Source of the DNA: Marinomonas sp. IMCC 4694
GTDB lineage: Bacteria; Pseudomonadota; Gammaproteobacteria; Pseudomonadales; Marinomonadaceae
Reading direction: 5' to 3'
NCBI RefSeq assembly: GCF_008122525.1
Contig: NZ_VSRV01000001.1
Location: 2,480,001 to 2,544,000, forward strand
Length of the DNA: 64,000 nt
Shown here piece after piece: positions 10,501 to 18,710 of this stretch. The position numbers and the translations under genes are program-made. The notes beneath the pieces were generated by a model that saw only the letters and a list, made by a program, of their open reading frames with translations, had not been told where the DNA came from and made no database searches. The first letter of the stretch is position 1. Every line of letters begins with the position of its first letter.

Positions 10501-10964
10501 TCTTGATCACCGGCTTCCCAGAGTTTGATCCAATCAGGTCGGTACACAAGGTATTGATCGTAAATATCGGCAATGCTGCTGCACAGCTGAAACCGCCGTA
10601 CCTGAGTATCGTCTTCTTCAAGATACCAGCGCAACGCCTCAAATTCTGGGTCTGCGAGGCGAGCCTGAAGCAAACGCATTAATCGCCACACCAAAAAAGG
10701 CTTATTGAATTCACTCTGCGCGGGAATATCACTGAGCGTATGAGAGAATGTTTGCCAAACAAACGTCGAAGGCAAAGGAAAAACTAAGCCCGCCGCAATG
10801 GAATGAGACTCGGCTAAAAACATTTTTAACCACTGGGCCATACCGGGGTTTTGCACCAAGATGGCGTCATCGTCAAACGGGTTCTCTGGGGGAGATACCG
10901 CCAAGATTTTTGCCAACAACACGGCCAAATCTTCTAGCCGATTCCCTGTATACAGTTGAAACAT
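7593..10964 (-). CDS. recC: exodeoxyribonuclease V gamma subunit (RecC)
   Basis: The Chi-recognition scaffold subunit of RecBCD. The 1123 residues match the family length. The typical N-terminus FQLYTGNRLEDLAVLLAKIL and the block VQNPGMAQWLKMFLAE are visible, as are the family motifs VLGLNEGDYPRS and FLAGRVNFCTLMPMRSVP in the inactive helicase-like region. An AAGGAAG-like ribosome site precedes the ATG. It is the first gene of the operon. Between it and tRNA-Ala are about 230 bases with no further gene. Confidence 0.96.
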   Translation of the reverse strand: MFQLYTGNRLEDLAVLLAKILAVSPPENPFDDDAILVQNPGMAQWLKMFLAESHSIAAGLVFPLPSTFVWQTFSHTLSDIPAQSEFNKPFLVWRLMRLLQARLADPEFEALRWYLEEDDTQVRRFQLCSSIADIYDQYLVYRPDWIKLWEAGDQDSAPHHNVPLDKHLSEVFDQQPWQAILWRDLVADVSEQGTSLYHRGNLIEALRDAARSSSRPTAVPERIFIFGVSSLPPNTLESLRVLAASGWIDVHLFLQNPCRFYWGDVVDKHYLGREIKRQTLKPGLSIDTLHLDANPLLASWGRLGRDYIAQLQEMADHEIEVFEDYRHDHSSGLLQWVQQDVLTLENHGAAEERDIHLSHSGYRHRIALDDQSIRVHRCHSPLREVEVLHDQLLDMFEKDSSLTPKDIIVMLPDVNTYSPFVRAVFGSTKQIPFALIDQSGGLENPIVDAYLYLLGLSESRFTLSELVSVLEVPAVLARFELSSNELERIRQWSTEVGIRWGLNADTAQQHDLPSQESHTWLHGMRRMLLGYAMGHEHVWENTLSYGDVEGLEASVAGKLAEFLVAIDEAQGKLMQPLLPKDWVSTLYYVSQRFFLLEDDDAFSVLLSKQLDALTLQWQQAHFAAPLDQQVLRQLLSPLLQESQGGQRFLAGRVNFCTLMPMRSVPFKAICVLGLNEGDYPRSVAPMGFDLMVGQYRSGDRSRREDDKYLFLEALMSARSALYLSYVGRSIQDNSEKNPSILVSELLEYIGQSCVFEGDEALAPDDAQAALFARLILEHPLQPFNTAYFTEAFDTRLYSYDTQWLPALLAEQVDEAPAHFQPLDAMEQPRLTLALDELSRFIRHPTRHFTQRRLKAYLSLREEEEKEDEPFALEGIPGYQLRERLLHAMIKGDEASFLERLSLTGTLPYGAFGRLSLQHNYDQCRQLFVLLQGYGLSDCAPLEVSVTVGNVVLQGWLDQPSITTRLSYRIGDVSANQKMQMWIEHLALCAQGTPKEHHLVNIDKKGTTRSYRFVVLPPKAAHAYLSDMLALMFQGMCQPILLPANSADAWCDSYCATKTKDDPDAAWEKALKCYQENNSQYSSSEVNDAYWQRYYPNLNDQKTAFVDLCEHIWLPMQRHLEVIE

Positions 10965-11196
10965 GCGTTCTTCCTTCTCATTGACTGTCTGGCCGAATTA
11001 ATTTGCGATCCTAAAAAACAAGAGTAGCGCAAAAGACGCATTCAAAAAATACAAGAAGCAACGCTAGACCCAACAAAACTGACAAAATGAGTCAGTGCGA
11101 CAAGATGAGACAAATAGATCGGCCGTAAAACTGAAGGAAGTAAAAACAGTAGAGTAAAATAATGACTTTGAGAAAACGTTGGACAAATAAACTAAG

Positions 11197-11272
<76 letters not shown>

Positions 11273-11337
11273 ACAAAACGCGATGCGTAAGTGGACAAAA
11301 TGTCCTGGGAATGTTCATACTTATTTAACAGCGCTGG

Positions 11338-11366
11338 ATATTACGGATACCTCTTAAACCTGTCAA
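11338..11366 (-). promoter_or_regulatory. sigma70 promoter of tRNA-Ala
   Basis: On the minus strand, TTGACA (11366-11361) and TAATAT (11343-11338) are separated by exactly 17 bases. Transcription would start near 11331, about 58 bases before the tRNA. No other gene lies between. Confidence 0.7.
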
Positions 11367-11526
11367 CCTTTTTGAAACAATTCACTCAGCAATGTGTAAA
11401 TTCGACCACAAATTCACCACAGCATACGCATTGAGCGGATAACAACTTTCTAGGGTTTTATTACGCTAGGTATTAAGAATATAATGCTGAAGAATTTTGT
11501 AAAATCGCTAATGTTAAGAGATGACT

Positions 11527-12753
11527 ATGATCGAATTTCCAACGGTATTAGACGATCTAATGATGGCACAGCAACCTATCCTAAAAAGAAGCAAAGATAT
11601 TTTTGGGTATGAACTGCTGTTTCGTGGGAAAAACTCACTATTCGCTGACTTTACTGATGGCGAAGCAGCCACGAGTCAAGTATTGGTTAATTTGTGCATC
11701 GGCATCACAAAAATGGAATCGCAACTACGAAAACCGTTTTTCATTAATATGACGACAGAACTCATGCTGTCGGATGCGTTTTTTCCCATTGCACCCGATA
11801 CGGTTTACATTGAGATCCTTGAAAATCAAAAACTCACACCTGAGTTTATTTTAGCGGTCAAAAACTGGTGCGATGCAGGCTATCGCTTTGCCCTGGACGA
11901 TTACCAGTTTGGCGCCGATTACAAGGCTTTACTGCCCTGGGTATCCATTATAAAAATAGATGTGCTTGCGACTCCTCCTCAAGTTCATCAAGCTGACATT
12001 GCCGAGCTAAAATCGAAAGGTCTCATTTTGTTGGCCGAAAAAGTCGAAGATGCTGCCATGTTTGAACAATGCAAAGCACTCGGTTTTGACTTATTTCAGG
12101 GCTACTTTCTGCAACGTCCTGAGCTTATTAAGGGCAAAAAAATTGATTCAGCAACACACAGTGCCATTGAACTGGTGAACGCACTACAAGACACCAAAAT
12201 AAGCATTGATGCGGTAACCGACTTAGTCGCTAAAAACCCTAAATTGTCTTATCAGCTGTTACGCATCCTTAACAGTCCTGTGTGCGGCGTCACTAAAACA
12301 GTGACATCCATCAAAGAAGCTGTGGTTTTTTTGGGGCTAACGCAATTGAAGAAATGGGCACTGCTCATCACTCTAACGTCCTCTACGAATCAACCAAAGT
12401 CCTTATTAAAAGTATTACTCACAAGAGCAAGGTGCTGCCAACTGCTTGCTGAAAGCAAACATTCACACCAGGCTGATTCCGCTTTTATGATCGGCCTGAT
12501 GTCTGGGATTGACGCCGTATTCAATGTCGAGCGGTCCGTGGTCTTAGAGCAGATCGCCTTAGATCAAAATTTACGACATGCTATTTTATCGTATTCAGGA
12601 GAGCTTGGCGGTTATTTAAAGCAAACGCTAAACTGTGAAGAGCAAAACTGGACCAACATTGAATCCATGACTTCGGAAGAAAGAGCCGTACTCAACAGAG
12701 CATTTTTAGACGCCATGCTGTGGTCAGAAGACGTCATGCTTTCCGTAAATTAA
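11527..12753 (+). CDS. EAL-HDOD signalling protein (YuxH-like)
   Basis: An N-terminal EAL-like domain followed by a HDOD domain, about 408 residues. The EAL half shows YELLFRG at the signature position, an Asn in FFINMTTELM, DDYQFG instead of DDFGTG, and FQGYFLQRP. The signature and DDFG residues are thus changed, as in EAL-HDOD proteins generally thought not to hydrolyse cyclic-di-GMP. The HDOD half contains LVAKNPKLSYQLLRILNSP and IKEAVVFLGLTQLKKWALL. The ATG at 11527 is preferred over 11521 because AAGAG lies 6 bases before it and directly touches the other. It stands alone between two tRNA genes. Target unknown. Confidence 0.88.
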   Translation: MIEFPTVLDDLMMAQQPILKRSKDIFGYELLFRGKNSLFADFTDGEAATSQVLVNLCIGITKMESQLRKPFFINMTTELMLSDAFFPIAPDTVYIEILENQKLTPEFILAVKNWCDAGYRFALDDYQFGADYKALLPWVSIIKIDVLATPPQVHQADIAELKSKGLILLAEKVEDAAMFEQCKALGFDLFQGYFLQRPELIKGKKIDSATHSAIELVNALQDTKISIDAVTDLVAKNPKLSYQLLRILNSPVCGVTKTVTSIKEAVVFLGLTQLKKWALLITLTSSTNQPKSLLKVLLTRARCCQLLAESKHSHQADSAFMIGLMSGIDAVFNVERSVVLEQIALDQNLRHAILSYSGELGGYLKQTLNCEEQNWTNIESMTSEERAVLNRAFLDAMLWSEDVMLSVN

Positions 12754-12780
12754 AAAAACATACTATTTTTCTTTAAAAGA

Positions 12781-12808
12781 TTGACACCAATACAAAAAAA
12801 CATAGAAT
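12781..12808 (+). promoter_or_regulatory. sigma70 promoter of tRNA-Leu
   Basis: TTGACA (12781-12786), a 16-base A-rich spacer, then TAGAAT (12803-12808). A start near 12815 would give a short leader before the tRNA at 12828. Confidence 0.65.
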
Positions 12809-12827
12809 ACGTCTCACCTTTTTCAAG

Positions 12828-12912
12828 GCCAGTATGGTGGAATTGGTAGACACGACGGATTCAAAATCCGTTGCCTTCGGGTGTGGCGGTTCGAGTCCGC
12901 CTACTGGTACCA
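12828..12912 (+). tRNA. tRNA-Leu (anticodon CAA)
   Basis: An 85-base type II tRNA with acceptor GCCAGTA/TACTGGT, anticodon arm ACGGA-TTCAAAA-TCCGT, a long variable arm (TTGCCTTCGGGTGTGGC), T arm GGTTCGAGTCC and an encoded CCA. Anticodon CAA reads UUG leucine codons. Confidence 0.97.
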
Positions 12913-12917
12913 ACAAG

Positions 12918-12952
12918 AAAAAAGCGCTTACTTAGGTAGGCGCTTTTTTTTG
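12918..12952 (+). terminator. Rho-independent terminator of tRNA-Leu
   Basis: A perfect 10-bp arm pair AAAAAAGCGC/GCGCTTTTTT with a 12-base loop runs into eight Ts, starting six bases after the encoded CCA. Confidence 0.85.
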
Positions 12953-13008
12953 CTTTGTTTTTTGATCTGTTTACCTCACTTCTTATTTTTTTATGCTGTT
13001 ACATTGAA

Positions 13009-13440
13009 TCAATGGTCATCAAAGCCGTTTAATACATAGTCTGGTAGGTCTTCTTCTTTTGGTATCGGCATTGAGGCGCCAGTTTCGTCGATGGCGACAA
13101 ATTTAAACATGCCTTCTGTGACTTTTTCACGCTGGCCGATGCGACCGCGGCGTACCCACGCTTCCACTAGAATGTTCATTGAGGTGCGCCCAACCGAATC
13201 CACTTTGGTGTATACCCCCAAAATATCACCGACTTTAACAGGACGAATAAAGCTCATTCCGTCCAGTGCGACGGTCACGACACGAGATTGGGCTCGCTGC
13301 CCAGCACAAATCCCCGCCGCGATATCCATTTGTGACACGACCCAACCACCGAATATGTCACCCGCCGGGTTGGTGTCTCCTGGCATGGCAACGGTTCTCG
13401 TCGTAAGACGACCTTTTGTCTTTTCTTCTGATCCTGACAT
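13009..13440 (-). CDS. acyl-CoA thioesterase, YciA-like hotdog fold
   Basis: A 143-residue single hotdog domain that hydrolyses acyl-CoA to fatty acid plus CoA. Family hallmarks are visible: TVAMPGDTNPAGDIFGGWVV with the catalytic Asn/Asp region, and VTVALDGMSFIRPVKVGDIL on the second strand. This matches the YciA/BACH group. The nearest gene on the same strand is 5' and unrelated. Substrate chain length cannot be told from sequence. Confidence 0.88.
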   Translation of the reverse strand: MSGSEEKTKGRLTTRTVAMPGDTNPAGDIFGGWVVSQMDIAAGICAGQRAQSRVVTVALDGMSFIRPVKVGDILGVYTKVDSVGRTSMNILVEAWVRRGRIGQREKVTEGMFKFVAIDETGASMPIPKEEDLPDYVLNGFDDH

Positions 13441-13752
13441 AGCGCCCTCTTATTGATGCTGTCACTTTGTATCTTGTGCTGTTCAATTGAATGTCTGATC
13501 ACCATCGGTTCGATATCTGATCAATGTCTAGCCAATACTGAATCAATAGCCACAATGATTAAGAAACCGACATGAAAAATACTATCATAGGTGTTCAGGC
13601 ATGGCGTATCTGTTCTCACTAACAGGCTGTTTTTTTAAAGATGAGTATCTCAGCTTTACTCTGTGATATATCGCTAGGAACCCAAACGCATTTTATAAGT
13701 CACAAGTGAATACCACTACTCATCGAAACACAAACAAGGCTACAATGTCGCC
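13441..13752. other. 312-base intergenic region, no gene seen
   Basis: It separates the divergent thioesterase (minus) and LysR (plus) genes. It must carry both promoters, but no convincing promoter pair, hairpin or repeat was found by eye. It is A/T rich. Confidence 0.5.
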
Positions 13753-14640
13753 ATGAGAATCACACTTAGACAATTACAAATATTCGAAGCCGTTGTTCAT
13801 ACGGGCTCGGTGACGGCGGCCGCTGAAATGGTGTCCATTAGCCAACCCGCGGCCAGCCAGGCATTACGCGAATTAGAAGCCCTACTCGGGCGCCCTCTGT
13901 TTCGTCGGCATGGCAAGCGCTTGCAAATTACACCTCAAGCAAGACATTTGCTCCCTCAAGCGCGCGCGGTATTAAGCCAAATAGAACAAATTGAAAGCAT
14001 GGGCAGCGAAGACGAACTCAGCGGTTCCTTGCATCTTGCGGCCAGCGTAAGTGTGGGTAATTATTTACTACCCAAGCAAATGTCTTTGTTCAAACACCAA
14101 CACCCCAACATTCGTTTCAATCTGGATATTGGCAATACGCAAAGTGTGATCCAGCAGTTATTAACCGGTAAAGCTGAAGTGGGCTTTATTGAAGGCTACT
14201 GCCAACACGCAGAACTGATGACGCAAGTGTGGCTAAAAGATGAGCTGGTGGTATTTGGCTCGACTCAAGAAGAACGCCAAGAAGACTTGTCATGGGAGGA
14301 CCTGGAAAAAGCCAATTGGATAATGCGTGAAGCAGGCTCAGGGACTCGTAACATTTTAGAGCAAGCAACGGCGTCACGTATTCCGCAGCTGAATGTGGTG
14401 TTATCGTTGGCACACATGGAGGCGGTTAAACAAGCGGTTATTCATCAGATGGGATTGGGCTGTTTGTCGCGTATGGCCATTTCTCAGGAATTAGATTCAG
14501 GCCTTATTAAGTTGTATACGACCCCACTTGAGCTGCATCGAAATTTATTAATTGTTACCCCTAAAAATACGGCCTTAACGCAAAATGCTCAGCGCTTTAT
14601 TGACCTTTGCTGTGCGGCGCCGGTACTAGAGAATATTTAG
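13753..14640 (+). CDS. LysR-family transcriptional regulator
   Basis: 295 residues. The N-terminal winged helix-turn-helix is clear: LRQLQIFEAVVHTGSVTAAAEMVSISQPA, then SQALRELEALLGRPLFRR. A periplasmic-binding-protein-like effector domain follows, starting near LSGSLHLAASVSVGNYLLP. The overall look is of the CysL/YeiE-type group that responds to small anions or metabolites, but the effector cannot be assigned. The next gene is a second, unrelated LysR regulator on the same strand. No obvious target gene is divergent apart from the thioesterase. Confidence 0.88.
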   Translation: MRITLRQLQIFEAVVHTGSVTAAAEMVSISQPAASQALRELEALLGRPLFRRHGKRLQITPQARHLLPQARAVLSQIEQIESMGSEDELSGSLHLAASVSVGNYLLPKQMSLFKHQHPNIRFNLDIGNTQSVIQQLLTGKAEVGFIEGYCQHAELMTQVWLKDELVVFGSTQEERQEDLSWEDLEKANWIMREAGSGTRNILEQATASRIPQLNVVLSLAHMEAVKQAVIHQMGLGCLSRMAISQELDSGLIKLYTTPLELHRNLLIVTPKNTALTQNAQRFIDLCCAAPVLENI

Positions 14641-14714
14641 TCCGCTCATTGCGGTTTGTACATAACATTAGAGCGACGTCACTTTACACAAATAATTCGA
14701 ATCGCGTGAACCTT

Positions 14715-15665
14715 ATGAATATCAATAAGATTGATCTGAACTTACTTATTTACCTCGATGTACTCTTAAGGGAGTGTAATGTCACTCGCTCAGCCAGCAA
14801 GCTAAACATCACCCAACCCGCTATGAGCAACGGGCTAAAACGGTTAAGAGACTTACTAAATGATCCATTATTAGTAAGAACCAGTGAGGGCATGAAACCC
14901 ACTGAAAAAGCACTTCGCCTTCAACCCATTGTGCGCAAGGTACTCCTTGAACTCGAAGAAGCCCTGCAACCTGAAGCCGATTTCAACGAGAGCACCAGTA
15001 CGCGCGTATTTCGCATCATGGCCAGTGATTATGCGGCATCGACGGTCATTCCTCGTTTATTAAATCGCCTTCGAGAATTTGCTCCTGGCATCACCTTGGA
15101 CATAATGACACCGAGCGATGTAACCTTCCACGATGTAGAGGCCGGCAAGATAGACATGGCCATTAACCGCTTTGAAGAATTACCGCAATCGTTTCATCAG
15201 AAAAGCGTTTGGCTGGATACTTTTGTGTGCATGATGAGCTCAAAAAATCCGATCAAAGAGCACTTTGATATTAATGCATACCTACAAGCACAACATATTT
15301 GGGTCAGCAAAACCGGCTTTGGCGTCGGAGTGGGTATGGACCCTAATGATGTTCAGAAACTGGGTTGGGTGGATGAGGCCCTTCAGGCACTGGGCCACAA
15401 ACGCAGTATCCGAGTATTTACCCGCAGTTACCACACCGCCATGCACCTAGCGTTAGAGCAAGACCTGATCGCGACCTTGCCTAAAAAAGTTGCCATGGTA
15501 AATAAGAAGAATCCAGAGTTAGTGATTCTCGACCCACCGTTTGATATCCCCAAAATTGAGTTAAAAATGATCTGGAGCCCTTTATTGCATCACGACGCCA
15601 GTCATATATGGTTTAGAAGACAAGTGATTGATGTGGCTAACGAACTGACATACCAAACCAAATAA
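14715..15665 (+). CDS. LysR-family regulator, NodD/PbpR-like group
   Basis: 316 residues from the ATG at 14715. This start places the helix-turn-helix (IDLNLLIYLDVLLRECNVTRSASKLN, ITQPAMSNGLKRLRDLL) at the usual position, whereas longer in-frame starts only add junk. The N-terminal pattern DLNLL..LD.LL.E.NVTRAA is typical of the NodD/NahR-like LysR branch. The effector domain contains FRIMASDYAAS near residue 95. It is 14 bases upstream of the YaeR-like gene on the same strand, so they may be co-transcribed. Effector and targets unknown. Confidence 0.87.
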   Translation: MNINKIDLNLLIYLDVLLRECNVTRSASKLNITQPAMSNGLKRLRDLLNDPLLVRTSEGMKPTEKALRLQPIVRKVLLELEEALQPEADFNESTSTRVFRIMASDYAASTVIPRLLNRLREFAPGITLDIMTPSDVTFHDVEAGKIDMAINRFEELPQSFHQKSVWLDTFVCMMSSKNPIKEHFDINAYLQAQHIWVSKTGFGVGVGMDPNDVQKLGWVDEALQALGHKRSIRVFTRSYHTAMHLALEQDLIATLPKKVAMVNKKNPELVILDPPFDIPKIELKMIWSPLLHHDASHIWFRRQVIDVANELTYQTK

Positions 15666-15679
15666 TAAGAGTGCCGCCT

Positions 15680-16072
15680 ATGTTTAACGTGTCTCACATT
15701 CATCACATTGCCATCATTTGCTCAGATTACCGAGTATCCAAACATTTTTACAGTGAGATATTAGGTTTTCAGATAATTGCCGAAACCTATCGCGACGCTC
15801 GACAGTCATATAAATTAGACTTGGCCATTAATAATCATCAACAAATTGAACTCTTTTCCTTTCCTACTCCGCCACGTCGACCTTCCCAACCGGAAGCTCA
15901 AGGATTACGCCATCTTGCGTTTGCTGTGCCAAATTTAGCACATTGCATCGAGCATCTTCACCAACAAGGCGTTGCGACGGAAGCGATTAGAATTGACGAG
16001 TTAACAGGGAAAAAGTTTACCTTCTTTGCTGATCCCGATGGCTTACCCCTTGAACTTTACGAACACGCTTGA
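15680..16072 (+). CDS. yaeR: VOC-family (glyoxalase-like) protein, YaeR-like
   Basis: A 130-residue vicinal-oxygen-chelate protein. From the ATG at 15680 the N-terminus VSHIHHIAIICSDYRVSK lines up with E. coli YaeR (QVHHIAIIATDYAVSK as remembered), and GLRHLAFAV plus TFFADPDGLPLELYE also match. Metal-binding His and Glu positions (HHIAI, LRHLAF, LELYE) are present. AAGAG lies 8 bases before this ATG, while a GTG 9 bases upstream has no site. YaeR-type proteins are presumed lyases or dioxygenases of unknown substrate. Confidence 0.85.
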   Translation: MFNVSHIHHIAIICSDYRVSKHFYSEILGFQIIAETYRDARQSYKLDLAINNHQQIELFSFPTPPRRPSQPEAQGLRHLAFAVPNLAHCIEHLHQQGVATEAIRIDELTGKKFTFFADPDGLPLELYEHA

Positions 16073-16083
16073 TTGCCTTCATA

Positions 16084-16121
16084 AAAAAAGCACCTTACCG
16101 CTCAGTAAAGTGCTTTTTTAC
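16084..16121 (+). terminator. Rho-independent terminator after yaeR
   Basis: AAAAAGCAC-c-TTAC and GTAA-a-GTGCTTTTT pair with loop CGCTCA, followed by Ts. It sits 12 bases past the VOC gene stop, and the A-run on the other side could also serve grxD from the opposite strand. Confidence 0.8.
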
Positions 16122-16183
16122 TCTTAATCCGCTCCTATCGCGCTTACACAACGTGAACCGATAACGTTCGCTCTGCTGAAAAA

Positions 16184-16513
16184 CTATGCTTCAGAACTTC
16201 CCACCGCTTCGTTGATCAAGGTTTGCAACTCGCCGTTGCCTGCCATCTCAACAATGATGTCACAACCACCAACCAACTCACCTTTAATCCAAAGCTGAGG
16301 AAAAGTAGGCCAATTTGCAAACTTTGGTAATTCAGCACGAATATCTGGGTTATCCAAAATATTCACAAACGCGAAACGCTCACCACAGGACATGAGCGCC
16401 TGCACAGCCTGAGAAGAAAAACCGCATTGTGGTGCACGCGGATTGCCTTTCATGTACAACAAAATATCATTACTGCTGATTTGTTCTTTAATCGTATCGA
16501 TTGTATTGCTCAT
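16184..16513 (-). CDS. grxD: monothiol glutaredoxin GrxD (Grx4)
   Basis: 109 residues of a CGFS-type glutaredoxin that carries and delivers [2Fe-2S] clusters with glutathione. The motif is visible in LYMKGNPRAPQCGFSSQAVQAL, with the Lys before the active site and the CGFS cysteine near residue 30. WPTFPQLWIKGELVGGCDI, the glutathione-binding TFPQ(L/V) and GGCD region, is also present. Length and start match the family. It is a single gene between convergent and divergent neighbours. Confidence 0.96.
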   Translation of the reverse strand: MSNTIDTIKEQISSNDILLYMKGNPRAPQCGFSSQAVQALMSCGERFAFVNILDNPDIRAELPKFANWPTFPQLWIKGELVGGCDIIVEMAGNGELQTLINEAVGSSEA

Positions 16514-16775
16514 TATGAAACCTCATTCTGGGTCGCTTCATGTGTGACAACAATTACGGCATCGCTATTATGGCAACGTCGCTCTTATTGTGAAAAAGAC
16601 AACCATTATAAACCATGGAAAGTTGACTCATTTTATTGGGTCGGAAGGGCATTTTACAACCCCAACAACAGGCTTTCCTTTGCACTTTCTATTGATAAAT
16701 GCTCTTTACTCGCTTACCTGAGTGTATTAAATTGGTCGATTATTTTTTCTAAAGACAACTTAAAGGAGCTATAGC

Positions 16776-17681
16776 GTGTCGCCTAGACATTTTCTTACTT
16801 TGAAGGACCTCACTTCTGATGAATTAAAACAACTTTTACATCGAGCTTCTGAGCTTAAGAAAATTCATCATGAAGGCACTCTGTTTCAACCATTAAAAGG
16901 CCGAGTATTGGCGATGATTTTTGAAAAGTCATCCACCAGAACCCGCGTTTCTTTTGAAGCGGGCATGGCGCAATTGGGTGGTCATGCACTGTTTCTTTCA
17001 TCTCGTGATACTCAGCTTGGCCGCGGCGAGCCAGTCGAAGACAGTGCACGAGTCATTTCCAGCATGGTTGATGCCGTGATGATACGAACTTTTGACCATA
17101 AGACCGTCGAGACATTTGCACAATACTCTTCTGTTCCCGTGATCAATGCACTCACGGACGATTATCATCCCTGCCAGCTATTGGCTGACATGCAAACTTA
17201 CCAAGAATACCGCGGTTCAATTGAAGGTAAAAAAGTCGTTTGGGTGGGTGATGGCAATAACATGTGCAACTCTTACATAAACGCAGCGGCGCTGCTGGAC
17301 TTCCATCTGGTGGTTGCTTGCCCAGAAGGGTATGAACCAAACGCTGAGTTAGTTGCAGAGCACAGCGACAGAGTGACCGTACTCCATAACACTCATGATG
17401 CGGCGAAAGGCGCTGACCTGATTGTCACCGACGTATTTGCTTCAATGGGCCAAGAAGACGAGCAGGAACAACGCTTGAAGGACTTCGACGGTTTTCAAGT
17501 CAACCGTGAGTTAATGGCTCTCGCCAACCCTGATGCTTTGTTTATGCACTGCCTTCCCGCTCACCGAGGCGAAGAGGTGGCAACCGATGTGATTGATCGT
17601 CCTGACAGTGTTGTTTGGGACGAAGCGGAAAATCGTCTACACGCCCAAAAAGCGTTGCTTGAATTCTTGCTGTGCCGATAA
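16776..17681 (+). CDS. argF: ornithine carbamoyltransferase
   Basis: Catalyses ornithine + carbamoyl phosphate to citrulline in arginine synthesis. 301 residues. The carbamoyl-phosphate loop SSTRTRVSFE is near residue 50. DDYHPCQLLADMQT and the ornithine-binding/catalytic HCLPAHRGEEV with its Cys are near residue 260. The GTG start at 16776 is preferred because AAGGAG lies 7 bases upstream. The short 301-residue form is the anabolic ArgF of the Pseudomonas type. The 262 bases upstream show no convincing ArgR box by eye. Confidence 0.96.
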   Translation: MSPRHFLTLKDLTSDELKQLLHRASELKKIHHEGTLFQPLKGRVLAMIFEKSSTRTRVSFEAGMAQLGGHALFLSSRDTQLGRGEPVEDSARVISSMVDAVMIRTFDHKTVETFAQYSSVPVINALTDDYHPCQLLADMQTYQEYRGSIEGKKVVWVGDGNNMCNSYINAAALLDFHLVVACPEGYEPNAELVAEHSDRVTVLHNTHDAAKGADLIVTDVFASMGQEDEQEQRLKDFDGFQVNRELMALANPDALFMHCLPAHRGEEVATDVIDRPDSVVWDEAENRLHAQKALLEFLLCR

Positions 17682-17690
17682 GCACACTAC

Positions 17691-17727
17691 GCAGCCTGCT
17701 CAACACACCATTTTGCAGGCTTTTTTG
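17691..17727 (+). terminator. Rho-independent terminator of argF
   Basis: AGCCTGC (17693-17699) and GCAGGCT (17715-17721) pair across a 15-base loop and run into TTTTTT, ten bases after the argF stop. Confidence 0.85.
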
Positions 17728-17768
17728 CTTTTTAATCATTGAAAAAAACTCACGTATTACACATCATT

Positions 17769-18695
17769 ATGAGTATTATTGAAGTTAGGCATTTAAAAAC
17801 ATTATCTGCCTTGAGAGAAACAGGGAGCCTGGTTGATGCCGCCGAGCGCGTTCATTTAACCCAGTCTGCTTTGTCTCATCAGCTCAAGGACTTAGAAGAG
17901 AAACTGGGCTGTGCGCTTTTTATTCGTAAAACCAAGCCGGTTCGCTTTACCAGTGCCGGGCTGCGTGTATTGCAATTAGCGGACGATGTATTGCTGTCTT
18001 TTCGATCGGCTCAACGCGACATCCAGCGCTTCGCAGAAGGCGAAAGTGGGCGCCTGCACATCGCCATCGAATGCCATAGCTGCTATGAGTGGCTAATGCC
18101 CACCATTGATCACTTTCGCGAACATTGGCCTGATGTCGAACTCGACCTATCAACCGCCTTTGGTTTTATGCCACTGCCCGCTTTGGCCAGAGGAGATTTG
18201 GACTTAGTGGTCACATCAGACCCACAAGACATTCCCAATATTGATTACATTCCGTTGTTTCAATATGAGTCTCAGGTAGCCCTTTCACGTCACCATGAAT
18301 TGGCAAAAAAAGAATATCTCACACCAGAAGACTTTAAGAAAGAAACGCTCATCACCTACCCCGTCGAAATAGAACGCTTGGATATTTTTAAGCATTTTTT
18401 AGGTCCAGCGGATGTGTCACCCGCAAAAATTCGTCATAGCGAGCTCACCTTGATGATGATGCAGCTCGTAGCAAGTGGACGCGGGGTTTGCTGTCTACCA
18501 AATTGGGCATTAACAGAATACACGAACAGACAATATGTCATAACAAAATCACTGGGGGAAGAAGGCGTTTGGTGCAAACTGTATCTGGCCATTCGAAAAG
18601 ATCAACGAGATAACGCCTATATGGAAGATTTAATGTCAACGGCGTCTAAAACGTGTTTTAAAAATTTAAAAGGGATTTTAGCACCAGAGCTTTAG
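17769..18695 (+). CDS. metR: LysR-family regulator MetR
   Basis: 308 residues. From the ATG at 17769 the protein begins MSIIEVRHLKTLSAL, closely matching MetR (IEVKHLKTLQAL in E. coli). The helix-turn-helix AERVHLTQSALSHQLKDLEEKL follows, then the effector domain with IAIECHSCYEWLMPTID. MetR activates methionine synthesis genes with homocysteine as co-inducer. An upstream in-frame TTG is less likely because the family N-terminus starts at this ATG. No met gene is adjacent: upstream is argF with its own terminator, downstream a convergent sensor kinase. Confidence 0.88.
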   Translation: MSIIEVRHLKTLSALRETGSLVDAAERVHLTQSALSHQLKDLEEKLGCALFIRKTKPVRFTSAGLRVLQLADDVLLSFRSAQRDIQRFAEGESGRLHIAIECHSCYEWLMPTIDHFREHWPDVELDLSTAFGFMPLPALARGDLDLVVTSDPQDIPNIDYIPLFQYESQVALSRHHELAKKEYLTPEDFKKETLITYPVEIERLDIFKHFLGPADVSPAKIRHSELTLMMMQLVASGRGVCCLPNWALTEYTNRQYVITKSLGEEGVWCKLYLAIRKDQRDNAYMEDLMSTASKTCFKNLKGILAPEL

Positions 18696-18710
18696 ACCCA
18701 CGAACCGACA

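Noticed and set aside
11430..11452. TGAGCGGATAACAA, a 14-base match to the E. coli lac operator
   Set aside because: There is no lacI, lacZ or sugar gene nearby, only half the operator symmetry is kept, and it lies upstream of an EAL-HDOD gene. It is most likely chance.
16514..16775. Frame on the plus strand before argF as a gene
   Set aside because: It overlaps grxD, has no homology I recognise and no ribosome site. The region is better read as the grxD and argF promoters.
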